Shown in pieces: positions 22,610 to 34,299 of a stretch of 64,000 bases of DNA. Source of the stretch: Choristoneura fumiferana (lineage: Eukaryota > Arthropoda > Insecta > Lepidoptera > Tortricidae); assembly GCF_025370935.1 (NCBI RefSeq), contig NC_133481.1, positions 10,180,610 through 10,244,609 on the forward strand, given 5' to 3'. Numbering within the stretch: position 1 is the first letter of the stretch; every line of letters begins with the position of its first letter. The notes beneath the pieces were generated by a model that was given only the letters and a program-made list of their open reading frames with translations, had not been told where the DNA came from and made no database searches. The position numbers were made by a program, and so were the translations under genes.

Positions 22610-24865
22610 AGGAGCGCGGGTATGAGTCGATTTGTAGGTAAAGTCGAGGAAACTGACTCGCGTACCATGTGGAACCTTTTATTAATCAATTTAACAATTA
22701 TTTCTTTGGCAAATGTATGAGATGTCAACATGACATTAGTAGCACAAAGGTTCCAACCTGGTACGCGATTACGTTTCTTTGACTGCACCAGATTTATGAG
22801 AATCACAATTTTTTACTTAGTCCGCTACCACACGTGCAACTGTCATGCACGTGTTCACTAAGTAAGGTAAAAATTGGAAACGTAACTACGTTGTCCTTCG
22901 TTGGAAAAGAGATATAATTGTATTATTGATTGATTGCAGCAAGCCCAACTTGCCTTGTGTTCTTGTTTTTCCAGCTCCAATAGCCATTTTTGAGCACGCT
23001 TGTTGAAAACAAATAAATAATCTGATTTTAATCCGAATTCAAATAATGAGGTAGTAAGTGAAGCCCCCTCAAGTCTGTAGACGCAGCTTACTTACGTGAT
23101 GCACCAGATTAATTATGCATTCCCCTGTTAATCCTAACGAGATCTTGCTCTGATTCTGCAAATTTATTCCGTTTATAAACTAATAATATTATGTCACTAA
23201 TCTCGAACGCGTTGTTATCTTTAACGGCCACTTGCTGAAAAATGAAATCTCGATTTCGGCAGCATCAAAATAATGTCAGTGTCAAGCTAAAACCAGGTTA
23301 AACTCGACACGATTATAAAATTATATCAACTCTTACTCACATCTTGCTACAAATCTCTTTATTCTGTACCCCCTATTCGGCAGAGAAAGTAAAATAATAA
23401 ATTTTAGTACCAAAAGTTAAACTGTACCAAACATGTCATAGGCCGTTTGCTTTAGTCGTTCCGTTCGTCATAGACTCGGTTTACAACTCGAAACGTTTAA
23501 AGGTTTAATGCGCACCCCGGCATTAAATACGACGTAAAATGGAATGAATCTGCATTTACGCACGTTTAGACGTGACGGGGGGATTTAAAAATCATTCCCG
23601 CTTGCAGGTTACGAGTACGTCAACAATCACGACTAAAATATTGTATGTATCGTGTGTTGCTTTGGTTAGGATGGCGGCGTACAAATCTCACCTGGTTTAT
23701 ATAGGAGTCTGTCCCACAAAGTGCTAGGCGTACCGTCTCATTAATTATACAGACTTGTGATTCATTCATCATTCCTGGCCGGAGTCTGCCTTTAATTAAG
23801 CCTTTCTACAAGTTGTAGGCTACAACATGGTTTTGTTTTAAATTTCTAAGTAAGGCCGTTTTACCGTTGAATGCACCGTCTCCTACAACAATTATACCGT
23901 TCATAAGTATTCGACGCTTGCCATCGAAACTCTTCTTTTTCTTTAATACAACTTTTTCATTATTGTATTTTATGCAATCGTTCGGTAGTCGTAAAGCAGT
24001 CGTATCGTAAGCCTGTAATAGCACACGTAACTCGACAATTATGTTACAGTTACGACTGCCTAATGACGGCATAAAACGCCTTTTGTTATTTCTAAACAAG
24101 GCCTAATTACTTTATGCTTTCATTATTGCAATAAATAGGTCAGCTTGCATTTTTATTAGTAATTTTGAGGCGTTTGGAGCTAATTTAGGATTTATTCCCT
24201 AATAACTAGGGAATTTTGGCGCCATCATTAAAATGGGATCGTTGAATCAGATTTTACCAGCAAAGGACTCTGAGAAGTGCGAGTTGGATTAGAAAAGGGT
24301 GCCCCACGACCGTGATAATGCCCTTTAAAGGTGTCATTTTTCATTACATTCAATTTTTGATTTCAAAGATATCAAACCATGGAAAGTATTTTCAGTACAG
24401 ATTTTTTAACGAAAATTAAGATTAAGAATTATTATCAGATAATGGGTGGACTGAGTTAGATCAGTGGTCACAGCATTAACATCCCCCCGCAAATTATTCA
24501 GTGATCATGAAGTTTCGTATCCGAAGCACATTAAAAGTTATCACGATCTACACGTAACAAAAATTTCGAATGCAATCAACCATGAATAAAAAAAAAAAGT
24601 TACATAGATAAAGATTGCCATACGTTCGCAGATCCGATGTAGTGGGGATATGTAATGATATCAAATGGCTTTGATAAAAAGCAGTGCACTAAGGCGATCG
24701 TTAGGGGATGCATTGACACCGTGTCGTAGTTATTAAGTGTGCATGTCACTAGCTCGTTGTAAATCGGTTCAACGACCAGATATGATAGCTCGATTAAGTG
24801 TTATACTAGAAGAATAGTGTATTTTTTTCATCACAATCATCATTACTAGCTGTAGAACGTCCACT
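22610..24865. other. No gene recognised
   Basis: There is a 97-codon open frame on the minus strand at 23806-24099. It is rich in Lys, Arg and Asn, with no recognisable domain and no flanking splice sites I trust. The rest shows no supported feature. Confidence 0.35.
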
Positions 24866-24867
24866 GC

Positions 24868-24945
24868 AACTGGAACTTGGAGCAACTAGAGGATCATGGG
24901 GGAGGCCTTTATCCAACAGTCGTCCTACTGCTGATATGTTTTTTT
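24868..24945 (+). mobile_element. LINE 3' tail, degraded
   Basis: 'gggggaggcctttatccaac' followed by 'agtcgtcctactgctgatatg' matches the last codons and tail of the LINE at 20.5 kb. Only the end remains. Confidence 0.5.
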
Positions 24946-25194
24946 ACAAGGTTTTATTTAAATTGCAGTTTTCGTATTATGTGCAGTGGTTTCAACATTT
25001 ATAAACTATTTTCAGGCCAATTTCTGGTATCCGGTGACAAATAATTGGTTGTTTTTTTAGAAAAATATGGCTCTGTCCATTGGAGGACAATTTTGCCAGT
25101 GTCTAGTAGGTTTTGCCGCTATACGGTTGAAAAAAATCTATAAAACGAAATATGAGAGGTAATGGTGGATGATCGATGACAGCGCGAATCGACA

Positions 25195-25365
25195 AATAAT
25201 TATTCTGGTAGGTAGTGACATTCTGGTGGTCCGAGCAGGATTGTCTCCGCAGCGCAGGAGGGAACTCGTCAACGGTTAATGGCATGGACTTTAAACTTGG
25301 CACACATAATAATATGTAGGATGACAATGCAAGTACCTACTCTTGCCAAAAAGTTCTGTCAACAA
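25195..25365 (-). repeat. Repeat family B, copy 4
   Basis: Keeps 'gtagtgacattctggtggtc', 'gattgtctccgcag', 'ggttaatggcatggac' and 'gatgacaatgcaagtac' in the family order. The minus-strand open frame at 25103-25327 is repeat sequence. Confidence 0.6.
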
Positions 25366-25369
25366 AAAT

Positions 25370-26100
25370 CTCGTACCTGTCTACCTGGTTCCCGCGAACG
25401 CGCGATATAGTATACTAATTCTTCGCAGACTTTTGCTCTATAATTAGTTTCGCTTTCTCGTGTTCGCTTTGTCAATGAGGCTTTATTATTGTAGGATCCT
25501 CTAGCAAGTATACCAAGCCAGACCATTTTGTTTTGATTTATTAATTGATGAGTAAAGTTAATATAATGCACTGCCGGGAATAGAATAAACCAGAATGAAT
25601 GCCTCGACTTGTAGTGCCTATTTTAAGTGGCGATGACAAACTTCTCGTCGTGTTTTCTCCTGCAGTCTATTCGCAGGAGCTCTTTCATTCACTAAAACAG
25701 TACCTAAAGCGCCAGTGGAGTGTCCGCAAATGATGAAGCTTCTTCTAATTGAATAATTTCAAGTGAGACGCCTTATTATAACATTCATGAGTGGCTTGCA
25801 GATGTCAGGTTTTTATGCTCAGCACTTTCATTTGAAATTAAAAAAAGGCAAAAACTGGAATGACTATTAAAATATGAATGGAGGCCGTGTGTTGAAATAC
25901 TGGTTTGATCCTACGGCTTTGCGTTGCGGGAAAAAATTGGTCAGCTCTCTAGGAGATGATGATATTATTAATTATTTATTATCTATTAGCTTTAGCCGGC
26001 AATGTCGCTATCGGTAGAAATACCTTGACAAGAAAGATTTACAATCTTTGAATTTGGCTGAAAAAAGCTTACAATAAACCTACCCACAGTTACACAATGT
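25370..26100. other. No gene recognised
   Basis: No exon or nameable repeat. The open frame at 25359-25571 has no recognisable domain. Confidence 0.3.
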
Positions 26101-26104
26101 CTTT

Positions 26105-26290
26105 ACTAGCATGCTAATAAATAAACTTGCTTATAACATGCTAGTACCTGCAGTACCTGTAGGCCACTAATAAAGCATGCTAATAGTAGCACGTGTCCTA
26201 TACATACATGCTGGTAAATAGCATTTGCTTAGGAGTAGCATGCTTTCGTGCTAGTAACTAGCATCTGTAACAGTAGCTTTCGCTACGACA
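26105..26290. repeat. Cluster of degenerate CATGCT motifs
   Basis: Within about 185 bp the hexamer CATGCT or its near variants recur, often as tagcatgctaat or acatgctagta, on both strands and unevenly spaced. Examples start near 26110, 26138, 26176, 26207 and 26239. The motif is self-complementary in part. It may be a decayed short-unit array. A related pair lies near 32515-32535. Confidence 0.45.
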
Positions 26291-26874
26291 ATTGATTGCA
26301 GACGAAGTTGCTACCTACGTCATCTTGAAAGCTAGTTCTTCAACTGTCTTGGACAGTCAAAGTACTTAGATCACTTTGAGCACCACAACTGCTCATCTAC
26401 TTCTGCTGACGTACTTACACAAAATGGCAAGAAGTTCCCCGAAAAATACCTGAATTTAATTCTTACGTCCCTAATTATGATAATAAATTTTAATTCCACG
26501 AAGAATAATTGACATCGCGATTAAATGTCAAACTTTTCGCGGTCAGTGATACGACTTTTTAACTGAGATTTAATGCCCGTAACCAACTGTCCGACGGCAC
26601 GATTAAGCCGTTAGCGTCACCGGACGGACACGGGAAATGCATTAAACTTATAATGGCGGGATATCACTTAAGTTATGCAGCGACTCTGGTTAATTTAACT
26701 AGTCATTTTTCTTATGGATGTCGCTCGAAGTTCATGAAGTTAGAGTTTAGACGGTTTATGGAGCTCGGTGGAACTTGGAACGTGTTTTTAAAGTTCAGTA
26801 TCAAAACTAGAGTCTAATTACGAAAGTGAGTACGAAGATCTGTCTATAAGAACATTTTCTAACGCGAGATTTTG

Positions 26875-27155
26875 TAAAGATCTGTGTGCGTGAGTGTGTT
26901 TGTCTTTGTACTCCTTCACGATAAAACAGCCGGACGGATTGAATGAAATTTACCATGTAAGATGGACGTCCAGCATAAGATACAGGCCAGGTACTTTTTA
27001 TTCCGATTTTCATACGGGATCCATGTAAAAACTCCAAATCTTAACAACTAAGTCTAAAGACATGAAATTTTGCACTGCTGTTTGGGTAAATGAAGACCAC
27101 GATGTTATTTCGTGGGAATTCAGTAGAATCCCGGAATTTCCGGGTAAAGGCTAGT
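26875..27155 (+). mobile_element. Helitron-like element, plus orientation
   Basis: 'gtttgtctttgtactcc' and 'ttcacgataaaacagccgg' at the 5' side, and 'ttccgggtaaaggctagt' at the 3' side. The order is as in the minus-strand copies but read the other way, closing in CTAG at about 27150. It is diverged and non-coding. Confidence 0.5.
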
Positions 27156-27317
27156 ATTAATATAATAAAATACCTATCTACTAACTTCTAAACTAAACCG
27201 GCAGCCCCATGGACCTTTTGCTTTTAAAAGCTTGTTGAGGGATTCACTATGTTTAGGCCGACTCGTGGAACAATTATCTGTCTGCTTCTAGGCCTTTGAG
27301 TGTATTAAATAAATAAT

Positions 27318-27465
27318 GTCCGGGAGCCCGGTCGGGCCGGTGTTACCTTTTGGTTGGGCTACGAGGGGTTCCGGTTAATGCATTCGAGATGCGAATGAGT
27401 TTGGGTAGTACGAGCACAGCCATTGCTTTTTAAAGATTTTTTGAAATTGCGCTACCCAAAATTAT
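27318..27465. other. GC-rich block, unassigned
   Basis: 'gggagcccggtcgggccgg' and 'gggctacgaggggttccgg' make a local GC peak in AT-rich DNA. It may be a fragment of a retroelement or an untranslated exon. No second copy exists in the window and there are no splice sites to support an exon. Confidence 0.2.
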
Positions 27466-27469
27466 GTGT

Positions 27470-28790
27470 GTTATTTGATGTGATTATTTTTAGAATGGTT
27501 TTAGAGCATTTTTCAAAAAAACGCCCATTTCCTTTTAGACTTCCGATTCGTAAAAAACGCAGGCAGATAGGGTAGGATGATACTTAACTTAATTAGCATA
27601 GGCCCAAATGTCCCAAAGTCTCTATGCAAATGTCCTTTTTTTGTTACCACATACTATAGAATTTTGGTACCTACCACACGTAGACTGCTCATCCGAATAT
27701 TTTTCATTAACGTTATACAAACTAAAGAAATACTTATCCAACCGTTCGAATTGGAAATGTACAAATGACCATCACACGTTGTTTTAAGGCGAATACAATA
27801 AAAATATCCAGCGTCCTTTCACGTTCCATCCACTATGGTAGCACTGTTTATTTAGGCTGCGATCTCTCTCACATTTCTTTGTCGGCCTCTTTACCTCTCC
27901 ACATAAAATATTCAGGATATCTCTACTGTGGGACGCACGGGCCATATTAAAGGTCGAGCGAGTTTTAATAACAACCTCTATATTATGCGATCACTTATCG
28001 ATTCGCCCCGATATACGTTTTTGCCAGAAATTCGGGTATTTCTATTTCAATAATTGATTGATTCAGGCCTTACTTTAAGAAGGCCCACTTCAAGTAACTA
28101 TTGAAATACAACATTTTACTTCTACTATTGAAATACAAAGTTCGTGCAAAACAGCTACATCTGTATAATGTATATGTATTTCAACGCAGAAAACCTTGCT
28201 TAGCTTCCATACAAATCGTCACGGTGTCACAATGCTATACAAAACAGATCAAACTATCACAAACACAACACAAAATGTTAACCGCGTTTCAAATTCCCTA
28301 AGAGTTCATTCCTAAACGAATTTGTGTTGTTTGGTTTTTGTAAGAGTTACATACGTATCGATTTTTGTAAAAGATTCAGCACGAAAACGCGTATGTTTCC
28401 GTACGGCCGTAGCGGTTCTACACGTGTTGTAGCGAATAAAAGAGTAAAATGACGTAATTTAACAAATAAGTATTTCGTTCAAACACTCAATCGCACAAAA
28501 CCAAAATTGTTTAACGAGCCCAAACGAGCACAGTGGCCTATTTGAAACCCCACCTGACCACGAAATAAACTAATTTTATTAATTTTAATCACCACCTCGT
28601 GCGTGCTGACACACATTAACTCCCGCCATGAAACATGGGATTCGATAAAATGCCATAGAACGATATAGTAACGCCCCTTTTAAAGTATCATTAAAATGTG
28701 TAATAGAACGATAAGCCGTATTGTTAATGAGCTGCGTTATGGTTTATGTGGTATGGGTGGTTTACAATCACCATAGCTAAGAAGGATCAG
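27470..28790. other. No gene recognised
   Basis: Short open frames at 27577-28301 lack domains. A small direct repeat 'ctattgaaatacaa' occurs twice near 28098-28140. Nothing else is supported. Confidence 0.3.
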
Positions 28791-28797
28791 TTCAGAG

Positions 28798-28923
28798 GGG
28801 CTACTACGAAACTCGAAACTCGAAGTTCGTATCGTACCGTCCCTCTCGCTCTCGTATTAAATAGTATAAGTGTCAAAGAGACCGCACGACACGAACTTCG
28901 AGTTTCGAGTTTCGTAGTAGCCC
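28798..28923. mobile_element. Palindromic MITE with 33-bp perfect arms
   Basis: Arms at 28798-28830 and 28891-28923 are exact complements, beginning GGGCTACTACGAAACTCG. The 60-bp centre has 'ccgtccctctcgctctcg'. A diverged copy lies at 55.7 kb. The open frame across 28746-28931 is a by-product. Target duplication and superfamily are unclear. Confidence 0.8.
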
Positions 28924-28934
28924 TGCAGTAACTC

Positions 28935-29710
28935 CTAGCATTCCCGTATATAACGTTACTATCGCTGACTGACTGACAGTTAACGGACAGTGCAAACCAC
29001 TAAATATGCTGGATCTAGTGACTTATACAGTTCGGCAGTTCTTGAATATAATGTACAGTTAAGACACCTAAAGTGAAAATGAAGAGTTCAAATTTGGGTT
29101 CGTACCTCTGAATTTTAAGGTATATGTACGAGATTACACTTGAATTTAGCCACGAAAAAAAAAATTATAATGAATATGTTCTCCAGTTTAATTTATGGAA
29201 AATTACAATCGCAAAAAAGACATCACGATCAGAAACTTGATGTTACTGAACTCCACGTTTCAAAATGTAAAACATTCTTAACTTAACGCTATGTTAGAAC
29301 ATGAACCTGCTGGTTGGAGTAAAGTTCTGTGCGATGAAAGACAAATGTGAGGTTTTATGTCCACTACAATGGCTTGTTTGGATGTGATAAGGCCAACACG
29401 CAGGTTAACTAGAGACTTACTTTAATTGAATGTTTATTAAAAAACAAAAAGCAGACCGTAAACCAAAATTATGTGTTTTATAATACTCACTTTCTTTAGT
29501 TAGGTTAAGAAAGAGATGGAAGCATCCGTGAAATGGAAAGATAAGAGATGCAATATATAAATAAGAAATAAAGGTCAAACTTCTTCGTTCGGCACTCAAC
29601 CCCATTTCGTATATAGCGCCTTGGTTGTGAACAAGTTGTGACCAACTCGATTTTTTTTATAATTCTGACACGTGTACTCAAGTGGCAGTTGAAAGGTACA
29701 ATGGAGATTG
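28935..29710. other. No gene recognised
   Basis: A TATA-like 'gtatataacg' at about 28946-28955 lies near CTGACTGACTGA repeats. No first exon could be built, so no promoter is called. Confidence 0.25.
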
Positions 29711-29714
29711 GATA

Positions 29715-29880
29715 TAAGTAAATTCAATTTATTATTATTCTCATTTTTTATGTAGTACTTTACTTTCCTCACAGTCGAAATGAAAAGTAGAGTGTCTAAC
29801 TCGGGTGGAATTACCCATTTCCGCTCGAACTATTGGCGCTCGAACAAGTCTCGGGTGAAGGAAATTTCTTGAAATCAATC
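29715..29880 (+). repeat. Repeat family E relative
   Basis: 'cctcacagtcgaaatgaaaa', 'gtagagtgtctaactcgg' and 'attacccatttccgctcg' parallel the family E copies at 14.5 and 48.8 kb but are clearly diverged. It may be a subfamily. Confidence 0.45.
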
Positions 29881-29884
29881 ACTT

Positions 29885-31185
29885 TCCATTAACCATACCC
29901 TTTACTAAGAAAAGTGCATGTTGATAACGATCACTATATGAGGCAAACCGGAGAGTTTAAGAAGCGTGATTTAGGTGTACGTATCTTCAGATGCAATGCA
30001 ACACCTCGTAGTAAGTGTACCTACACAAGCTGTGCAATTGTCATCACTGACATCAAGTAAAAAATAATATTCAGGCAACCCGGTGGGAATTGAGTTGTTA
30101 CAGTGCAACGACACTGATGATTTTGTTACATGCAACAGATATGGTCCTTACGCACCCTGATTGTCATCTCAGAATGTCTTCCACTTTACTTTATTTTACC
30201 AGTGAAAATATCACCTATGGTCAAGTGGTAGAAAATTCATTTCAAATGAAGTATGAGCAGAGTAGTAGCAAAGTTGGTAGCCTTTTTACTCGTATATACC
30301 TTTGCATTTAACAAGTTAAGCACATACTGAAACCACAGTGAATGATATTAATAACCAGTAGCGTGAAGTGTCAAAATAAAACTTATGAACAAGTATAATT
30401 CGAATGTATCGTGTGAAAACTTGCAAAAGAGGTTTCCGTTTCAAAATGGTTTCAATGATTATAATTATTTTTTGTTCGCGTGATTCTTTGAGGCTATCAC
30501 CGTATATCTAAATGGTTTGTTTTGATACAGCGTTTTAACTAAGCGTTTTGCTTAACTATTCAGAGCTCTTATCTGATTTGAAGTTAAAATGGAACAAAAA
30601 TAATTTAAATGCGACGGTTGGATGACCTTTAGTTTGTATTCTTAACTGTTTCAGTTCATGATATATTTAAAAGACTTTTCAGTTTCATCGATGAATTGAC
30701 TTATTTTATTAGATGATATCAGCACTCTACAATGTCAAAACAATAAAAACCATATCGTAAATACAAACGTGGTGGTTTCACGGGATACCCGTATATACTT
30801 ATACATTTGGAGTTGAAATAAAACATACAAAAAGACTCCAAAAAATCAATCATAAAACAATAACTGTGTATCTCTAACACTGGTGAAGGGCTTTCATTTG
30901 AAACTAATTAACACAAAAGTTAAGTATTGGCCTAAAATTGTTCAACTTTGATGCCATATATCTCGAAAACAATGAACTTTGAAGTAAATATGGGATACTA
31001 TATTGCTTAAAGCCGTTGTTGCTAATATAATAAGCTACAAAAACATTAGAAAACTAAGGAATTCAGATCGAAGGTCATTGGGGCATGGGATCCCCTTAAT
31101 GTTAGCGGAATAAATCCCGGTTGTGGTAGGCAAAAGTTAGGACTAGGAGTGAAATTCACGAAAGCTTGAAACATTATAAAATTTA
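29885..31185. other. No gene; possible repeat remnant
   Basis: Around 30900-31100 the text 'tatatctcgaaaacaatg' and 'ggggcatgggatcccctt' hints at an old repeat. The open frame at 30090-30311 has no recognisable domain. Nothing firm. Confidence 0.25.
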
Positions 31186-31192
31186 TAAAATA

Positions 31193-31402
31193 CTAGCTGT
31201 TGCCCGTAATACCGTCCGGGTAGAATTCGTTGTCGCCATCCCGTGGGAACTATGTAACTTTCCGGGATAAAAATTATCCTATGATGTCTTTCCCCGGGAC
31301 TCAAACTATAAATTTGATTTAAAACGATTCAGCTGTTTATTTAGACGTGAAAAGGTAACAAACTAACCAAAAGACTAACAAACTTTCGCTTTTATAATAC
31401 TC
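31193..31402 (-). mobile_element. Helitron-like element, nearly complete
   Basis: CTAG at 31193-31196, then 'ctgttgcccgtaatacc', 'cccgtgggaactatg', 'ttccgggataaaaattatcc', 'ccccgggactcaaac', 'agacgtgaaaaggtaacaaac' and 'aactttcgcttttataa'. It is the best-preserved of the group and non-coding. Family identity rests on the recurring block order and CTAG end. Confidence 0.65.
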
Positions 31403-31599
31403 GTTTAGTGGCATATATTCTTGTCTAACAAGTCTTGCTCACTGAACCTCTGTTTCAAAGCTGTTTGATTTGCTTTGTTGGCACTTTATTAGGTGCCATC
31501 CTAAGAGCAATAGAACCAATGATTGCACATAAAAATTGACTGTACCTTTTGTTGACTAAACTTGTACATATCTATTGGACTTACGAGTATATCATATCA

Positions 31600-31700
31600 G
31601 TTCTGCTGGCTCGTGCTGAAGCACCGACTTCAAACTAGTAGAGAATTATTTCATGTTTTTTTTGTAGTCTGTTAGTTTTTTGTTCTATTTTTCTTTTTGT
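31600..31700 (+). repeat. Solo arm of the fold-back at 38.2 kb
   Basis: 'ctgctggctcgtgctgaag', 'caccgacttcaaactagtag' and a following T-rich stretch match the right arm of the palindrome at 38313-38440. Only one arm is present here. Confidence 0.55.
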
Positions 31701-32237
31701 AACCACAAATACAATTTATGGCAAGAAAAGAAAATTTCCATACAAATAAATGTTGACTATTTTGCCGCTCGTCCGCGTCAACAGTTTTTTCTCAGTCTAT
31801 TAAAGTGTCCAACTATTGGGCAAAGGTTTAACCTTCCTTCCCTTTCTATGGAGAAGGATGAGCGGCAGAAATCGTCAAGTAAAAAAAAAAACAGTTCTGC
31901 ATAATTATACATAATTGTCTCCTAACCTCTGCCCTATTCAATTGGATCCCACAATGGGCACGCGTTTGCGTGAAAGCGAGCCATCCGGACGGAATGCCGG
32001 TACATCGTACCAATAATTATTTCCATTGTCTTATAAACCGGTACAGACAATAGATCTAGGGGGTGCACTGGGGTCCTGAAGCTGCATAAGATTAATTCTA
32101 GTTATACTTCATTCCATAACTACCGGATGAATCCCGAGCGATACGCCAAATTGCCACGGAATGGGTCTCCAGGAAATGGAGTAGACCTAAGTTGACAGAG
32201 CGGGACGAACAAGATGCCTCTAAGGTGAGACAGCAAA

Positions 32238-32360
32238 CCTTACAACTTTGAAGTTCGAAATTTGAACTTTGCATCGTGCCATCTCACGTACGCTAATAAT
32301 ATTCGATAGGAGAGAGAGCCCGTCGTTTTGATACCAACTTTGAATTTCGAACTTGGGAGT
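32238..32360. repeat. Possible decayed palindromic repeat
   Basis: 'caactttgaagttcgaaatt' on the left and 'aactttgaatttcgaactt' on the right are partial inverted copies around about 75 bp. The layout and the 'gaagttcgaa' core recall the MITE at 28.8 kb, but similarity is weak. Confidence 0.3.
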
Positions 32361-32618
32361 TGAATTCTAGGAACATGCGTGTCACTAGCGGGAGCGGGTA
32401 GAGCAGAAGAGGGGTCTTTGCTCAAAATGGGCTATTAAAGAAACCGTCATTCCAAGCATTAGCTTATCTTTTTACCTATTGTGTCATTAGGTGCATACCT
32501 AAGGCATAGGTAGCGCATGCTTAATTCAAACATGCTAGTTTAAAATTAAAGAGTTTGGACTTTTACTGGTAGACTTTGTTGCTACGACTCCTGTTGAGCT
32601 TAATAATTATCATTGTGA

Positions 32619-32842
32619 CTAGCTTTTGCCCGCGCTTCGCCCGCGTGGAATTCGGTTATCGTGCGCTTTTCCCTCGGGAACTGTGCATTTTTCCGGGATA
32701 AAAAGTAACCTATGTCACTCTCTGGCCCATAAACTATCTCTATGCCAAAAATCACGTTGATCCGTCGCTCCGTTTCGACGTGAAAGACGGACAAACATAC
32801 AAACACACAGACACACACACTTTCGCAATTATAATATTAGTA
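32619..32842 (-). mobile_element. Helitron-like element, complete-looking
   Basis: CTAG at 32619-32622, then the hairpin-prone 'cttttgcccgcgcttcgc', 'ttttccgggataaaaagtaa', 'gacgtgaaagacggacaaac' and the terminus 'ttataatattagta'. It represents a second subfamily with 'ccgtcgctccgtttcgacg' in place of the 'ggttcagcggttt' core. A long GCGT microsatellite starts 13 bp after its end. The minus-strand open frame at 32600-32818 is repeat sequence. Confidence 0.7.
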
Positions 32843-32854
32843 TGTACTTATTAA

Positions 32855-32897
32855 GTGCGTGCGTGCGTGTGTGTGTGCGTGCGTGCGTGCGTGCGTG

Positions 32898-32973
<76 letters not shown>

Positions 32974-32986
32974 TGTGTGTGTGTGT
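32855..32986. repeat. (GCGT)n microsatellite, ~130 bp
   Basis: About 30 tetranucleotide units with a GT-only stretch at each end. Alternating purine and pyrimidine throughout makes it a candidate for left-handed DNA and an assembly hazard. Confidence 0.97.
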
Positions 32987-33178
32987 AAACAAATTATGTT
33001 AACTATTAGTGGTAAGTATTAATGTAACTGCGAGTGAATAGAATTCGATTTTGTTTCTACTCGTAACTAAAAATCTATTAGTACTGGTCACTAGTCGAAT
33101 GATGTAAACTGTTTACTGAAGACTAATAGTAATTTAATCAATAACTAACCTTTACTAATGTGTCATTTGGTTAGTTGT

Positions 33179-33198
33179 CACACACACACACACACACA
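33179..33198. repeat. (CA)10 microsatellite
   Basis: A short dinucleotide run, followed by 'catcacgcctgta' and 'aataggggtaggcagag'-like text that resembles a common dispersed repeat start. Confidence 0.9.
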
Positions 33199-33199
33199 A

Positions 33200-34155
33200 A
33201 CATCACGCCTGTATTTATTCCCAAATAGGGTAGGCAGAGCACACGAAATGTTACGTTAGTTGTAACTCTGCAGATAAGTCAGTTATAAACATAAATGACC
33301 AATACTTAGCTCATGTAAACCTTACCTTAGTGTCTAATTTGCAATTTATTATTAGGAACTTGTTTGCAAAGTGACAAGTGATAAGTAGCCGTTTACACAC
33401 TGTTGTAAAAAAATGTACTAAGTAGTACAATTTCTCGCTGTGGATTTTCACTTGACGTCACTGTTCACACCACTAGACAAGTGACAAGTATTAGTAGGTT
33501 ATTAATTGAAGTAGGTACTTTATCATTTAGTAAACATAATCGACTTGTACCTACCTAATGGCACTTGCAATTGTACTTATACTAAAGTGCTAATACACTA
33601 TATTATATCGCATGTGAAAAGAGCAAGTATAACAAGTACTAAGCGTTACTTGCTAGGCTTGTTTAAACTCAGCATGATCATGTGCTTAGTGATTATTACA
33701 CAAGTTATTTGTAATAAACACGTGTTCCGATTTAGCGAGTACTAATAATCAAACACCTGCCCTAATTACTCGCACCATTAATGAAAAATTAAATGAAGCC
33801 CTTCGAAATTGTTGTTGTTTCATACTCATGAAGAACCTAAAAAGTTTCGCTTAAAAAGAACCTAAACATAACAGTAATTAAAAACAATTAAGGTCTCGCC
33901 ATGGAAGCTCTGACAAAGACAGGTAGTTTTGAGCTTAAAACATTGAACATAATGTCAATAAAGCTTGCCATGACAGAGGCGGATATTACAATATTTTCAT
34001 GGACTTTGATAAAGCAAAGGGAATACTTAAATACAGCGAAATAATTAGTCGCGATGCGAGCGTGTTAGGTGCGTGACATACTGTTGGAGCGATTGACGCA
34101 CAGATATATCGATGGTGCAAAAACGGATATTTTTTACCAGCTGTATGAATACTTT
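33200..34155. other. No gene recognised
   Basis: AT-rich. 'gtactaagtagtac' at about 33416 is a small palindrome. The open frame at 33545-33745 has no recognisable domain. Confidence 0.3.
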
Positions 34156-34159
34156 TAAA

Positions 34160-34295
34160 TTACTAGAAAATTAAACGTTTCAACTCACAGTTAATCACGA
34201 TAATTCAGGAACGGTCCGACTAGTTTTGATCTTTTCGGAAGATCTGTTTCAAAATACGTCTCCAAAGAGCTTTAAGTAATATTAGTTTTAAAACG
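34160..34295 (+). repeat. Truncated relative of the MITE at 58.2 kb
   Basis: 'aattaaacgtttcaactcac', 'ggaacggtccgactagttt' and 'gatcttttcggaag' match the left arm of the inverted-repeat element at 58104-58340. The closing arm is not present. Confidence 0.5.
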
Positions 34296-34299
34296 TGTT

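Noticed and set aside
23806..24099. 97-codon minus-strand open frame as a possible transposase piece
   Set aside because: Composition is Lys/Asn-biased as expected from AT-rich DNA. No motif of any transposase family was visible and there were no inverted repeats around it.
32855..32986. CRISPR-like or satellite array
   Set aside because: It is a simple tetranucleotide run without spacers.
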